From NCBI RefSeq assembly GCF_029223485.1, contig NZ_JARHTP010000037.1:1-45624 (forward strand): a DNA stretch of 45,624 bases, written 5' to 3'. Positions 24,453 to 33,814 of the stretch are shown here, piece after piece; the stretch's first letter is position 1, and the number at the start of each line of letters is the position of its first letter. The notes below the pieces were generated by a model. It worked only from the letters and a program-made list of their open reading frames with translations, was not told the DNA's origin and made no database searches. This DNA is from Streptomyces coacervatus (GTDB lineage Bacteria > Actinomycetota > Actinomycetes > Streptomycetales > Streptomycetaceae). Both the position numbers and the translations under genes were made by a program.

Positions 24453-27400
24453 CACTTGACCTCCGTGAGGATGAGGGTGTCCGCGGCCCGCGGCGACAGC
24501 AGGGCCAGCTGCGCGGGGCGGATACCGCGGAAGACGAACACCGACCGGCCCTCGTGCAGGCGTTGGGTGTCGGTGATGTCGGGGTTGAGGCGCAGGAGTT
24601 GGGTGAGCGGAATGCCGTAGCAGTGGCAGATCTCCGACAGCGTCTCGCCGTTCGCGGCCCGCACGGTGTGGATCTTCTCGTCGTACGTCGCCGGATGGGC
24701 AGGGACGCTGGGCCTGGGCTCCCCGGGGTGGGCGAGCAGCTCGGCCAGCTCCTTCGGCGTGGCGGAAGCGGGGACGCCGGTGAAGACGTCGACGTCCACA
24801 TAGTCGACGCCGGGCACGGTGTGGGCCGTGGCGAGGAGGTCGGAGAGGCGGGCGGGCTGCCCCAACTCCCGTCCCTCGTAGCCGAGTCGGCGCAGCAGTG
24901 CCGCCCGCAGCCGGGGCTCGACGTACTCCCAGGCGTGGTCGGGAGCGACCTTCACCTTGGCGGAGACGAGCAGCAGGACCAGCTCCCGTACATCCACGCG
25001 GACCGGCAGGTTGGGATCGCCGTACTCGGTCAGGGCCCCGCGCAGGGCGCGCAGGGTGTCCGAGTCGCCGTCGAGCGGCACGTCGTCCGTACCCGCGACG
25101 GTCACGTGCAGTACGCGCCGCCGCCCGTCGAAGAGTTCACGCGCGGCGGCCCGCCCGATGCCGGCGCGGGAGCGGGCGAAGTCCTCGTAGTCGGCCTCGG
25201 AGACGAGCCGGTCGAGGGCGGAGACTGCAAGGGGGATCGTACGGCGGGTCAGGCCGGGTCCGTCCGCGTCCGCGCCGCCCGCGGCCGGGCGCGGGTTGGT
25301 GACGGCGGTGACGCCGAGCGGGCGGGTGAGGGGCTGGGTGATCCGGTCCGCCGGGACGTTGGCCGCCTTGCCGGTGCCGAAGCGGTAGCGGGCGTGGACG
25401 TTCTCGTGGCCGCTGGGCAGACGGGCGCCGTGGATGCCGTCGCCGAAGGTGACCGTCGTACGGCCGTCGGAGGCGGTGCCGCTGATGTAGACGCGCTCGT
25501 TCGGGCCGCGTCCGGCCAGGCTGTCCACCTGGTGCCACAGGACGCCGTCGACCCGGATCTCCAACACCGGTGTGGCGCCGAGGGGGTTGTCGTCGGCGAG
25601 CCAGGTCAGCGGGGACTGCCAGAGTGCAAACGTCTGGTTGACCCGCTCCGAGTCACCGCTGCCGATGGCCTCCTCACGGCTCTCGCCGTGGGTGGCCTCG
25701 ACGACATTGCCCAGGATCCGGACCGTCTCGCGGCGGTAGCGGTGGGCGAGATCGGTGGTCAGGACCAGGCGGGTGTGGACGCGGTCGCCGGGCAACTGCG
25801 GGTCCACGGTCGCATCGGCGGCGTCGATCGTGACGACCTCGGTGGCGGTCACACCGGTCGTCCCGGGGATGTCGCTGCGCTCACCGCTGACGATGAGCGT
25901 GCGCCCGGGCCGCAATCCGTCGTACAGCTCGGCGAGTTCGATCTCGTTGCCGTGCACCTCCTCGCCCAGCGGTTCGTCGGCCAGGCGCAGTGGCTCGCCC
26001 CCGGCGTACACGGTGGTGTCGCGGATGTGCGACAGCAGCACGTCGAACTCGTCCAACCACGGGTCGGCGAGGGTGAGTTCGGTGCCGCGGCCGGTGATGC
26101 CGTAGTTGGTGTACGCCGCCGTACGCGCCGCCACGACCTGGGTGGTGACGAACGCGAGCCCGGGGTCGCCGGGTATGCCGTTCTGGGCGCCCTTGGCGGG
26201 GCGCTGGACGGCGACCCAGCCGCCGACGGTGATGCTCGTGTGCACGCTGTCGAGCTGCAGCACCCGGCGATTGACGGGTGCCGGCTTGCTGGCGATGACT
26301 ACCTCGACGTTCGGCTCGGTGCTGCCCACCGTGTAGCGCAGGCTCACCTCGTAGTCGCCATGGGTGAACTGCACGGGGCTGCCCGGGTGCAGGGTTTCCT
26401 CGCGCGGCGTGCCGTTGTTGATGCCGACGTGGATCAGACCGTCCTCATCCGGCCGACCCACGAACAGCGTGCGCTCGGGCAGTCCGGCCCGGAGGCGGAC
26501 GGTGACGCCGGGCTCCTGGGAGTCTGCCGGACGGCGCGTGAGCCAGCTCAGATCCCGGTCCTGGGCGGCCCGGGTCGACAGATCGACCTGCCCCGGTCCG
26601 AGCGCAAAGCTGACCGGCTGGGCGATCGGCAGGGTCACCGCCTGCTGCGCGGAGCTGTTGCCCTCGACATACTGGAACTCCGCCCGCACCGGCGCCTTGC
26701 CCGCGGTGTCGTAGACGATCCGTATCCCGGTCAGCACGGCCCCCGTCAGCGGCCAGTCCGCGGACCGGATGACCCGGCCCTTGTCGTCCTGAACGGGCTT
26801 GAGCGGCGCAGTGGCGCCGAACGGGGCCGCACTGACCCGCATCGCAAGCAGAGCACGCAACAACTGCACACCGGTCGACGCGGCAGCCTTCCGCCAGGCG
26901 GGATAGAGACTGCCGAGCCCGGGATGGAGAGCCGCAAGCAGCCGAGCGGTGTCGGTCCCGGGAAGCTGTGTGCCGGTGGCGGCGGAGGGGGCGGGACTCT
27001 GGGCACGCAGGGCCGGAAGGACAGCCGCCAGCGCATGAAAAGCGGCGGCGCGCGGATTGCTTTTAAGGGGCGCGGGGAACTGCGCGACCAGCCCCAACGG
27101 CGCCGCAGACACCAACCCACCCACCGAGGCACTCTCAGACGTGCCCTGCGCAGGAGCCAACGCCAGTGCCCGCGCACCGAGTTCGGCAAGAACAGCCTGC
27201 AACTGCTCAAACCACGCAGCGACATCATCCCAAGGCTCAGCCAACACCTCAGCCTCACCGAGCCGCGCAACAGGCTCCGCCAGAACCGCAGCAAGACTCT
27301 CCGGCGTCTTCACCCCGTCCAGGGCCGCCCGCAGCGGCGCGAGTACCTGGCCGTCGAAGTCCTCGATCAGGCGGCTGACAGGCCGCGGATTGGGCACCTC

Positions 27401-28249
27401 GGGTGTAGGCGGCTCATCGCCGGGCTCACCGGGGACGGACGGCTCGGCGACCCACAGCCGCACCTCGCCGACAAGCTCCTTCAGCGTCGCAGGCGCCGAC
27501 TTCGGCAAGGAGATCGCCGTGATGTCGTCATCACGATCGATCCGCACGCCCGCGACGGGCAGCAACTTCCGCTCGCCACCCGCCTGTTCACCGAAGACAA
27601 ACAGCAACTGATCCCCGGTCTGCAGAGAGTTGGCCGTGCCCTCGACAAACAGCTCAGGGCGACGCTCCAGGTCCTCGGGCGTCACCAGCGACGGCCGCCG
27701 CCGACGCACCTTCAGCTCGTTCCAGTCCCAGCGGGCGGTGAGGTCCCGGCTCGTCTCGAAGGTCAGCGACTCCTCGTCGGCGGAGGCGGGCACGCTGTGG
27801 GCGCGCGCCCCACGCGGGATCACCACGGACAACGCCTCGGCACGCGGATCGCGTTCGAGGCTGTACGCAAGGTGCGTGGCGGCGGCGACACCGGGCCGCG
27901 GCCGATGTCCGACGAGCCGCCCCAGCAGCACCAGCGAGCGGTGCTCGTTCGCCGTACGGATGTAGGCCTCGTCGGCGATCCGCTCCGAGTGGAAGGTGAG
28001 CAGGTCACCGAGGACGGCGGTGGCGTCGAGGAGGCCGATCGCCGGGTCGTCCGGGGTGCGGACGGTGAGCCCCTCCAGGGCCGGGTACGCGGGCGAGGCG
28101 AGCCGGTCGAGGAGGGCGGCCAGGAAGGAGCCGTACTCGCCGACGCGGTAGTCGAGGGCGGTGCGGCCGGGCGGGTTGTGGATCGGGGCGGGCGCGAGGC
28201 GCTCGTCGTTGCCGCCGCAGCCGCAGGTGCACTCATCGGTGGCAGTCAT
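24452..28249 (-). CDS. Putative baseplate assembly protein, gpJ-like, with C-terminal LysM
   Basis: At 1265 residues this is the second of two adjacent gpJ-type baseplate wedge proteins. The N-terminus (after a CTCGCGG cluster) has YRVGEYGSFLAALLDRLA and GLLDATAVLGDLLTFHSERI, typical of large phage-like baseplate J proteins of eCIS. The C-terminal third carries the conserved GLTRRTIPLAVSALDRLVSEADYE-type region (start of motif shown by residues around 1010) and DGIHGARLPSG. Residues about 1190-1240 form a LysM-like module (TVRAANGETLSEICHCYGI). Start ATG 28249 overlaps the previous stop (ATGA). A region near residues 330-400 is poorly conserved-looking, Ala-rich, and contains an interspersed repeat (see the repeat entry). 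It would form part of the baseplate wedge. Confidence 0.85.
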   Translation of the reverse strand: MTATDECTCGCGGNDERLAPAPIHNPPGRTALDYRVGEYGSFLAALLDRLASPAYPALEGLTVRTPDDPAIGLLDATAVLGDLLTFHSERIADEAYIRTANEHRSLVLLGRLVGHRPRPGVAAATHLAYSLERDPRAEALSVVIPRGARAHSVPASADEESLTFETSRDLTARWDWNELKVRRRRPSLVTPEDLERRPELFVEGTANSLQTGDQLLFVFGEQAGGERKLLPVAGVRIDRDDDITAISLPKSAPATLKELVGEVRLWVAEPSVPGEPGDEPPTPEVPNPRPVSRLIEDFDGQVLAPLRAALDGVKTPESLAAVLAEPVARLGEAEVLAEPWDDVAAWFEQLQAVLAELGARALALAPAQGTSESASVGGLVSAAPLGLVAQFPAPLKSNPRAAAFHALAAVLPALRAQSPAPSAATGTQLPGTDTARLLAALHPGLGSLYPAWRKAAASTGVQLLRALLAMRVSAAPFGATAPLKPVQDDKGRVIRSADWPLTGAVLTGIRIVYDTAGKAPVRAEFQYVEGNSSAQQAVTLPIAQPVSFALGPGQVDLSTRAAQDRDLSWLTRRPADSQEPGVTVRLRAGLPERTLFVGRPDEDGLIHVGINNGTPREETLHPGSPVQFTHGDYEVSLRYTVGSTEPNVEVVIASKPAPVNRRVLQLDSVHTSITVGGWVAVQRPAKGAQNGIPGDPGLAFVTTQVVAARTAAYTNYGITGRGTELTLADPWLDEFDVLLSHIRDTTVYAGGEPLRLADEPLGEEVHGNEIELAELYDGLRPGRTLIVSGERSDIPGTTGVTATEVVTIDAADATVDPQLPGDRVHTRLVLTTDLAHRYRRETVRILGNVVEATHGESREEAIGSGDSERVNQTFALWQSPLTWLADDNPLGATPVLEIRVDGVLWHQVDSLAGRGPNERVYISGTASDGRTTVTFGDGIHGARLPSGHENVHARYRFGTGKAANVPADRITQPLTRPLGVTAVTNPRPAAGGADADGPGLTRRTIPLAVSALDRLVSEADYEDFARSRAGIGRAAARELFDGRRRVLHVTVAGTDDVPLDGDSDTLRALRGALTEYGDPNLPVRVDVRELVLLLVSAKVKVAPDHAWEYVEPRLRAALLRRLGYEGRELGQPARLSDLLATAHTVPGVDYVDVDVFTGVPASATPKELAELLAHPGEPRPSVPAHPATYDEKIHTVRAANGETLSEICHCYGIPLTQLLRLNPDITDTQRLHEGRSVFVFRGIRPAQLALLSPRAADTLILTEVK
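27063..27099. repeat. Streptomyces-type interspersed repeat inside a coding sequence
   Basis: The bases around AGGGGCGCGGGGAACTGCGC (27066-27085), followed by GACCAGCCCC, match from memory a short GC-rich element scattered in hundreds of copies between genes in many Streptomyces genomes. It carries partial dyad symmetry (GGGGC at one end, GCCCC at the other). Here it lies within the gpJ-like gene and is read in frame on the minus strand as PLGLVAQFPAPLKS, about residues 383-395. The flanking codons are also more repetitive than the rest of the gene. Confidence 0.6.
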
Positions 28250-31200
28250 CGGGCCGCACCTCCCAGGGATATCGCCAGCAGGCCGTTCTCCGGCCGGTCC
28301 GGGTCGTTGTCGCAGGTGGCGATCTCCAGCGGGCCGAGCCGCAGCACGCCGTCCTCCCTCTCTCCTCGGTCCTGCTCGAACAGCCGCCGCAGCCGGGCGA
28401 CCTGGACGCTCTGCACGCCCGGTACGGCCGCGGCGACGGCGACGAGACGGCTGAGCCGTACGGGTTCGCCGAAGGTCAGCGCGTCCGGGTGGAAGAACCC
28501 GAGCCGCCCGTCGGCCAGGCGGCCGCTGCCGAGCACGCGGTACAGCTCGGCGAGGATCTGCCCGTGCTGGTGGCCGGGGGCGGCGCACACGCGCAGCTCG
28601 ATGTCGAGCGGCACCGGACGGGCCGGGCCGACCACGAGGTCGTGGCCGATGCGCCGGTACGCCTCCAGGGACTGCTCGACCTGTGCGAGCAGTTCGGCCG
28701 ACGGTTCGGCGCCGCCGTACGCGTCGATCGCGATGTGGGCCTCCTGGACGCTGCCGGTCCAGCGGATCTCGGCGGCGGCCCGCTGCACACCCGGCAGGGC
28801 GCAGGCAAGGTCCGCGTAGTCCTCGGCGGTGACCGCCCGCAGTCGGGTGCGGCGCAGGTCGAGCGGCGCCAACTGGCGTGCCTGCTCGACCGGTTCGGGC
28901 TCGACGCCGCCGGTGGCGGGCAGCGGGTTGCGGACCACGGCGGCCGGCGGCTGCTCGCAGTCGCTCTGGATGACCAGGTGGTTGATGGCCTCCGCGCCCA
29001 CGTTGCCCGCGATGCCGCCGCCGAGCCGGTGGTGCAGAGCGAGCCTGGCACCCGCCGCCGGCTTCGCGCCGTGCCGCCCGTCGCCGAAGCGGAGGGCGAG
29101 ACGGCCGTCGTCCTCCAGCTCGCCGACGAAGTGCCGGTCGCGGGGGCCGCTGTGCAGCAGGTCACGGCGGGGCGCCCAGGTCAGGTCGCCGTCCTCGACG
29201 CGTACGGCGGGCAGGGCGCGACGCGGGTCCTGGGCGAGGGCGGCGGTCGCGGAGCCACGCAGCACCGGCTCGTCGGGGTGCAGTCCGGCCGCGTACGCCG
29301 GACCCCAGCTGTGCGCGATCTCCCAGGCGATGTGCCCGTCGAGGACCGTGCCGGCACGGGCCCGGGACGCGAGGACCGCCACCCGGCGCAGCTTGGTGTC
29401 AAGCAACTCGTCGTTCCTGTGCAGGAGTTCACGCAGAGCACGCACGGGATGCATACGCAGCTCGAACCGCTCGATGACCTTCAGGCCGTAGATGACGGTG
29501 AGTTCGTCGATCTCCTCGTCGGCGAGCCCGTCGCGGTCGCGGGCGCTGCGCCACAGCTCGACGAGCCGCTGCCGGACCCTCCCCGGGATCGCGGCGATCC
29601 GCTCGGCCTGACCTGCGGCCACGGCCTCCGCATCGGGGAAGGCCACCGCCTGCACGACGGGCGCACGCCCGAGTACGGGCCGGAACCGCGGCACGATGCC
29701 CGGGTAGACGGACTGCGCGAGCAGGGTGCGCAGGGCGGCCGCCTGGGCGTACGCAGTGCCGGGCACCACACGCTCATGCCGCTGCCCGGCGCGCTCCAGA
29801 CCGATTCCGGCGCGTAGGGTCGCCGCCTCGCCGACCACCTGGAACAGCTCGCGGACATCGTCGGGTGCGAGGGCTTCCCCGCTCTCCGCACTGTCCGTGA
29901 GGGAGTTGATGAGCCGGGCAGATGCGTTGCCCTCTTCACGGTCGTAGCAGCCGAACTCGGGCGGGTCGCAGGGCGCGACGACGGCCGGCTCGGGCGGCAC
30001 GGTGGCGGTCTGCGGGAGTCCGGTGAGGGTGCGGCCGTGGTCGACGAGGACGACGTTGCCGCGCGCGAGGGTCACGTCCTCGACGGGCAGGCAGTCGCGG
30101 CCGCCGCGCGTGGTCAGGCAGAACGGGGTGCGCAGGGCGTCCTCGGTGGCCCAGGTGACCTCCAGGACCGGCTGGTCCTCGATACGGTCGATGCCCGGGG
30201 TGACGGAGGTGAGGCGCACGGCCTGGCGGTGGCTCGGATCCTGATCTCCGGGGGTGCCGGTGCGCGGGCCCTTCACCTCCTCCAGGATCAGCAAGTCACC
30301 CGGTGCGAGAGCGAGTTGACGGTCGCGGCAGGTCTCGGGGTCGTCCCACTCGTCCCGCAGCGTGGCGGAGGTCGCGCCCTTCGGGAGGGTGCACACCTCG
30401 CCGCCCCAGGTCCACAGGCGGATCGCGTTGTGGGCGGCCTTCAGCTCCAACGGGTCGGCGGCGACCACCGGTTCGAAGACCTCGACCGAGCCGCGCTCGT
30501 CCAGGTCGCCGAGGTCGATCTCGTCGATGACGGTGCCCGGTTCGGGCCGGTCGTGCGGGTCGAGGGCGCGGACGTCGACGGAGGCGAAGCGGAAGGTACC
30601 CGCAGCGAGCGTGGTGTCACCGGCGGTCTGCACGGTGACGTACGCGCGTGCCGTGCAGCCGTCGTGCATCGCGTAGTCGATGAGCCGGACATGCCGCCGT
30701 ACGGAGACCCGGCGGCGCGCGGTGTCGAGGTAGGCCTCGGTGGCGACCGCGTCCTGCTGATAGCTGATCTGGTCACCGGTGTACGCGAGCAGTTCGACGA
30801 GCGTGACGCCCAGGTCGGCGGGGTTGCGCTCGACCCAGTCGGGGGTGGTGAGCGCGAGCCGGTCCAGGAGCAGTTTGCGGATGGTGTCGTAGTCGCGGGC
30901 GGTGTAGTCGACGACGGGCGCGGCCGGGAAGTCCGGTGCCTCCTCCCCGTCTCCCTTGCAGTCGAAGGGAGACGGGCAGTCCGGCCGGAAGGAGAAGGAG
31001 GCGCGGTGATAGCGCTGGTCGAAGCCGCGGAAGGGTTCCGTTCCCGGCCGCCCGTACGGGTCGGTCTCGACCAGCGCGAACACATACCGCGAGGTGTCGC
31101 CGGCCCGGTCGAGGGTGACGTAGAGCCGGTCGTCGAGCTCCGGGTCTTCCTCGCGCTCGACGCTGACGTCGACGGCGGTGATGCCGGTGATGCGGCGGCC

Positions 31201-31362
31201 GCCGTCGATCCGGACATTCTCGGGGCCGAGGCCGTGCGGGGCCTTGCCGAGGAAGGTGACGGTGAGCAGCAGCCCGTCGTCCCCGACCTCCACCGCGTCG
31301 ACTCCGTTGAGCTGAGCGGCTCTCACCTTGGCGCGGCGGGAGGTGGTCGTACCCGTGCTCAT
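28246..31362 (-). CDS. Putative baseplate assembly protein, gpJ-like (first copy)
   Basis: At 1038 residues this is a large gpJ-family baseplate protein. An N-terminal segment about AQLNGVDAVEV and VTFLGKAPHGLGPENV resembles the bacterial Ig-like or leader domain of eCIS baseplate proteins. It is followed by the conserved region VVDYTARDYDTIRKLLLDRL, WVERNPADLGVTLVELLAY and TGDQISYQQDAVATEAYL, a strong signature for this family. The C-terminal part includes RFGDGRHGAKPAAG and LRAVTAEDYADLACALPGV, the same elements as the second copy. It overlaps both neighbours by 4 nt (ATGA). The two J-like proteins would together form the wedge ring around the spike. Confidence 0.88.
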   Translation of the reverse strand: MSTGTTTSRRAKVRAAQLNGVDAVEVGDDGLLLTVTFLGKAPHGLGPENVRIDGGRRITGITAVDVSVEREEDPELDDRLYVTLDRAGDTSRYVFALVETDPYGRPGTEPFRGFDQRYHRASFSFRPDCPSPFDCKGDGEEAPDFPAAPVVDYTARDYDTIRKLLLDRLALTTPDWVERNPADLGVTLVELLAYTGDQISYQQDAVATEAYLDTARRRVSVRRHVRLIDYAMHDGCTARAYVTVQTAGDTTLAAGTFRFASVDVRALDPHDRPEPGTVIDEIDLGDLDERGSVEVFEPVVAADPLELKAAHNAIRLWTWGGEVCTLPKGATSATLRDEWDDPETCRDRQLALAPGDLLILEEVKGPRTGTPGDQDPSHRQAVRLTSVTPGIDRIEDQPVLEVTWATEDALRTPFCLTTRGGRDCLPVEDVTLARGNVVLVDHGRTLTGLPQTATVPPEPAVVAPCDPPEFGCYDREEGNASARLINSLTDSAESGEALAPDDVRELFQVVGEAATLRAGIGLERAGQRHERVVPGTAYAQAAALRTLLAQSVYPGIVPRFRPVLGRAPVVQAVAFPDAEAVAAGQAERIAAIPGRVRQRLVELWRSARDRDGLADEEIDELTVIYGLKVIERFELRMHPVRALRELLHRNDELLDTKLRRVAVLASRARAGTVLDGHIAWEIAHSWGPAYAAGLHPDEPVLRGSATAALAQDPRRALPAVRVEDGDLTWAPRRDLLHSGPRDRHFVGELEDDGRLALRFGDGRHGAKPAAGARLALHHRLGGGIAGNVGAEAINHLVIQSDCEQPPAAVVRNPLPATGGVEPEPVEQARQLAPLDLRRTRLRAVTAEDYADLACALPGVQRAAAEIRWTGSVQEAHIAIDAYGGAEPSAELLAQVEQSLEAYRRIGHDLVVGPARPVPLDIELRVCAAPGHQHGQILAELYRVLGSGRLADGRLGFFHPDALTFGEPVRLSRLVAVAAAVPGVQSVQVARLRRLFEQDRGEREDGVLRLGPLEIATCDNDPDRPENGLLAISLGGAAR

Positions 31363-31748
31363 GCCGCCCTCCCTTCGAAGACGTCGTCCGTCCGGGCTCC
31401 GGTGGCCCGCAGGACGTACGACAGATGGACGCGTACGACGTTCTCGTCGCTGACGACGTCCAGGGCGACGACGTCGATGAGGTCGCCGAGCCAGCGCTGC
31501 AGCGAGGCCTGCACGGAGAGTTCGAGGGTGCTGACCAGCTCGGGGCTGTTCGGGGCGAAGACCAGGTCGAGGAGCCCGCAGCCGAAGTCGGGGCGCATCA
31601 CGCGCTCACCGGGGCTGGTGAACAGCAGCTGCTCGATCAGGTCGTGGACGTGCGCGGCGTGGTCGGCGTGCGCGGTGCGGCCCCGGCGGTCGGCGCGGAA
31701 GGGGAACGCGATGTCGGTGCGCGGGTGGCTGCGCGTATGACGGCTCAT
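31359..31748 (-). CDS. gp25-like baseplate wedge protein (CIS)
   Basis: The 129-residue protein shows the gp25/IraD-like pattern: DIAFPFRADRRGRTA at the start, HVHDLIEQLLFTSPGERVMRP, the very typical PDFGCGLLDLVFAPN, and a C-terminal strand VRVHLSYVLRATG. gp25 homologues are universal in contractile systems, where they nucleate sheath polymerisation on the baseplate. The ATG at 31748 overlaps the upstream PAAR-like gene stop by 4 nt and its own stop overlaps the next start. The upstream open frame is shadow and was excluded. Confidence 0.88.
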   Translation of the reverse strand: MSRHTRSHPRTDIAFPFRADRRGRTAHADHAAHVHDLIEQLLFTSPGERVMRPDFGCGLLDLVFAPNSPELVSTLELSVQASLQRWLGDLIDVVALDVVSDENVVRVHLSYVLRATGARTDDVFEGRAA

Positions 31749-32080
31749 CGGACGGTGACCTTTCGCTGTGCGGCCTGGACCACGGGCGGTCCCTGCGGCA
31801 CGAAGGCCGCCGTGAAGCACTCGGCTGCGGAGGTGTCGAGCAGCACAGCGGCGCCGTCGACGGTGACGCCGGTGCCGTCGGCGGTCCAGCGGACCGAGAC
31901 GCACGGCGAGGGCACCCCGGCGACGGAGTGCGGGCAGCCGATGACGACGTACGCGTGCGCGCCCGTGGCGACGGCGGCGCCCCCGATGCGTACGGCGCCG
32001 GAAGGGGTGGTGGCGGCGGTGACACGACCGCCGTGCGGGCAGCCGATCACGGCGCTCGCATCGAGCAGACTCCCGGACAA
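31745..32080 (-). CDS. PAAR-like spike tip protein (CIS)
   Basis: This small glycine- and valine-rich protein of 111 residues contains two copies of IGCPH (IGCPHGGRV near residue 12 and VIGCPHSVAG near residue 46). Cys/His pairs of this sort can bind a metal at the tip of PAAR-type cones. Its place between the spike gene and gp25 is where eCIS loci carry the PAAR tip. The only start in frame giving this N-terminus is a TTG at 32080, with GGGGGAG about 11 nt upstream. It would sit on the gpV-like trimer and pierce the target membrane. Assignment rests on composition, motif and synteny. Confidence 0.75.
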   Translation of the reverse strand: MSGSLLDASAVIGCPHGGRVTAATTPSGAVRIGGAAVATGAHAYVVIGCPHSVAGVPSPCVSVRWTADGTGVTVDGAAVLLDTSAAECFTAAFVPQGPPVVQAAQRKVTVR

Positions 32081-32101
32081 CTTCTCTTCTCCCCCGTGTT
32101 G

Positions 32102-32641
32102 CTAACGCTTCGACTGCACGGTCAACTGGCCCTGGTTGATGGTGACGTGATCGCCCTGCAGCAGGATTTCGGCGCCCGCGCCGTTCGCGATGATCACGGT
32201 TTCCTTGGTGATGCGGATGTAGGCACCGCCCTGGGCCTGCAGCAGGATTCCCTGCTCGGCTCCGGCGGTGTCGTTCATGACGAGCTTGTGCGCGCCCGGT
32301 GTCTGCACGACGACCGGTTTGCTCGGCGAGTTGGCCTGCAGCTCGCGGCGCGCGTCGGGCGGCAGTTCTGCGGCAGCCCCGTACCAGCACCCGGTCCACA
32401 CCGGGAAACTGGGATCCCCCTGCTCGAACTCCACCCACACACCGGCCCCCGGCGGCGGCACCACGAACTGCCCGGACTCGGGCCCGGTGAACGGCAGACA
32501 GGGCAGCGCCCAGGTGGACGGCTCGTCACCGAGGACGTCCGGGACCTCGACGGTGATACGGCCGATGCGCATCGGGTCGTTGTTGTCGACGACCCGGCCG
32601 CGGAACTTGCCGAGGTAGCGGTTGTTCGCTGCTGCCGCCAT
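32102..32641 (-). CDS. gpV-like baseplate spike protein (CIS)
   Basis: The 179-residue protein has the OB-fold start typical of phage baseplate protein V and VgrG base: YLGKFRGRVVDNNDPMRIGR then ITVEVPDVLGDE, and VPPPGAGVWVEFEQGDPSFP with WTGCWYG. The C-terminal part is a short beta-helix stem (GILLQAQGGAYIRITKET, ILLQGDHVTINQG). It would trimerise to form the spike shaft beneath the PAAR tip. GGAG precedes the ATG at 32641 by a normal distance. Genes for the hub (gpD-like) and tip flank it. Confidence 0.9.
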   Translation of the reverse strand: MAAAANNRYLGKFRGRVVDNNDPMRIGRITVEVPDVLGDEPSTWALPCLPFTGPESGQFVVPPPGAGVWVEFEQGDPSFPVWTGCWYGAAAELPPDARRELQANSPSKPVVVQTPGAHKLVMNDTAGAEQGILLQAQGGAYIRITKETVIIANGAGAEILLQGDHVTINQGQLTVQSKR

Positions 32642-32674
32642 GCTGAACTGCTCCTGCTCCTGAGTGATGAGGTG

Positions 32675-33814
32675 TTACGGCCGGACGGTGTCGTTGAGGG
32701 CTTCCAGTCCCTCCCTGGAGAGGGTGAAGTTCTGCTGGAAGGACCCCGGACGCAGGTTGTGCGTGACGGACTTGACGTAGTAATCGCCGTCGTACGCCCG
32801 TCCGGAGCCGCGCACGCCCACGAGCTGGCGGGGTTGCAGGATGTACCCGTGCCGGTTGACGTCGAGCGATCCGGACCCGGAGACGACGTCCGCCGACACG
32901 GCAGCCCGGGCGAGGAGCTCGGCCTCGGCCTGCTCGCGCTGCTGCTTGGCGGTGCCGGAGAGGGTCCTGCGTTTGAGCGCCGGGGTGGGGCGGCGGCCCA
33001 GGGGCGGGCGCAGGGGGCTGATCGACGGCTGGGGCAGCAGGGTGGACACCCGGGTCCCCGGGTCCTGCCAGCGGGCCTGCGGCTCTTCTCGCGCAGTCCC
33101 GTCATACGCAAAGGTGAGCTGGTCCACGGTCGTATTGGCGTCCATGTTGACGTTGAGGGCGTGCTGACGGATGCCGAGGCGGACTTCCGGCCCCCAACGG
33201 GCGGACGACTGGCCCGGGTTGGGGCCGGGTTCGAGATAGAAGGTGTAGCCGTTGGCCCGGGCGAGATCGGTGAGGTACTGGAGATCGGTACCGGTCTGGT
33301 AGTGCACCCGCAGATCCTGGTGCGGCGGCTGCGCGATCTTCTCGGCGTAGACATCGGGCCGGATGCCGTAGTCGGAGTAGCGCTGCAGGATCGCCAGCGC
33401 CCGCTGCGAGGGCGGCAGGTTGGGGTAGCGCGCGGTGCGTTCCTCCAGGTCCATCAGCAGGGTGAGGTCCTCGCCGGTGACGGTGAGGGTGGAGTGGCCG
33501 GGCTGGTTGCTCGCCCCTACCTCCTGGCGCACGACGAGCCCGTCGAAGAGGACGTCCTGCGTCCCGCGCACGCTGACGGTGATGACGAGCCGCGTCTTCG
33601 GGTCGAAGAAGCCCTCCGGCAGCAGCCGCTGGTTGATGACGCCGGTCTTGGTGAGATCGAAGGCCAGCTGAAATCCACTGCGCTCCCCCGCCGTTGCGGT
33701 GATCTGCGCGGACAGCAGCGCCTCGGTCACCTCGGCCGGCACCGGCCGGACCAGCTTCGGCCCCATGAGGAGCGTGATGTGGACGGGGCCCTGCCGCACG
33801 GGCTGCTCAGACAC
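32675..33814 (-). CDS. gpD-like hub protein (late control D family, CIS)
   Basis: This 379-residue protein is of the phage late control D/gp27 type that forms the hub between tube and spike. Supporting segments are LFDGLVVRQEVGASNQPGHSTLTVTGEDLTLLMDLEE (first 15 residues are the diagnostic part), ALAILQRYSDYGI, and YLTDLARANGYTFYLEPG. The C-terminus has the usual YYVKSVTHNLRPGSFQQNF. The start is a GTG at 33814, overlapping the LysM gene stop by 8 nt. It lies directly before the gpV-like spike gene, the conserved order in eCIS and phage-like tails. Confidence 0.88.
   Translation of the reverse strand: MSEQPVRQGPVHITLLMGPKLVRPVPAEVTEALLSAQITATAGERSGFQLAFDLTKTGVINQRLLPEGFFDPKTRLVITVSVRGTQDVLFDGLVVRQEVGASNQPGHSTLTVTGEDLTLLMDLEERTARYPNLPPSQRALAILQRYSDYGIRPDVYAEKIAQPPHQDLRVHYQTGTDLQYLTDLARANGYTFYLEPGPNPGQSSARWGPEVRLGIRQHALNVNMDANTTVDQLTFAYDGTAREEPQARWQDPGTRVSTLLPQPSISPLRPPLGRRPTPALKRRTLSGTAKQQREQAEAELLARAAVSADVVSGSGSLDVNRHGYILQPRQLVGVRGSGRAYDGDYYVKSVTHNLRPGSFQQNFTLSREGLEALNDTVRP

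Noticed and set aside
24554..28819. A 1421-codon plus-strand open frame opposite the gpJ-like genes
   Set aside because: Composition is Gly/Val/Arg shadow and it crosses the boundary of two real overlapping genes.
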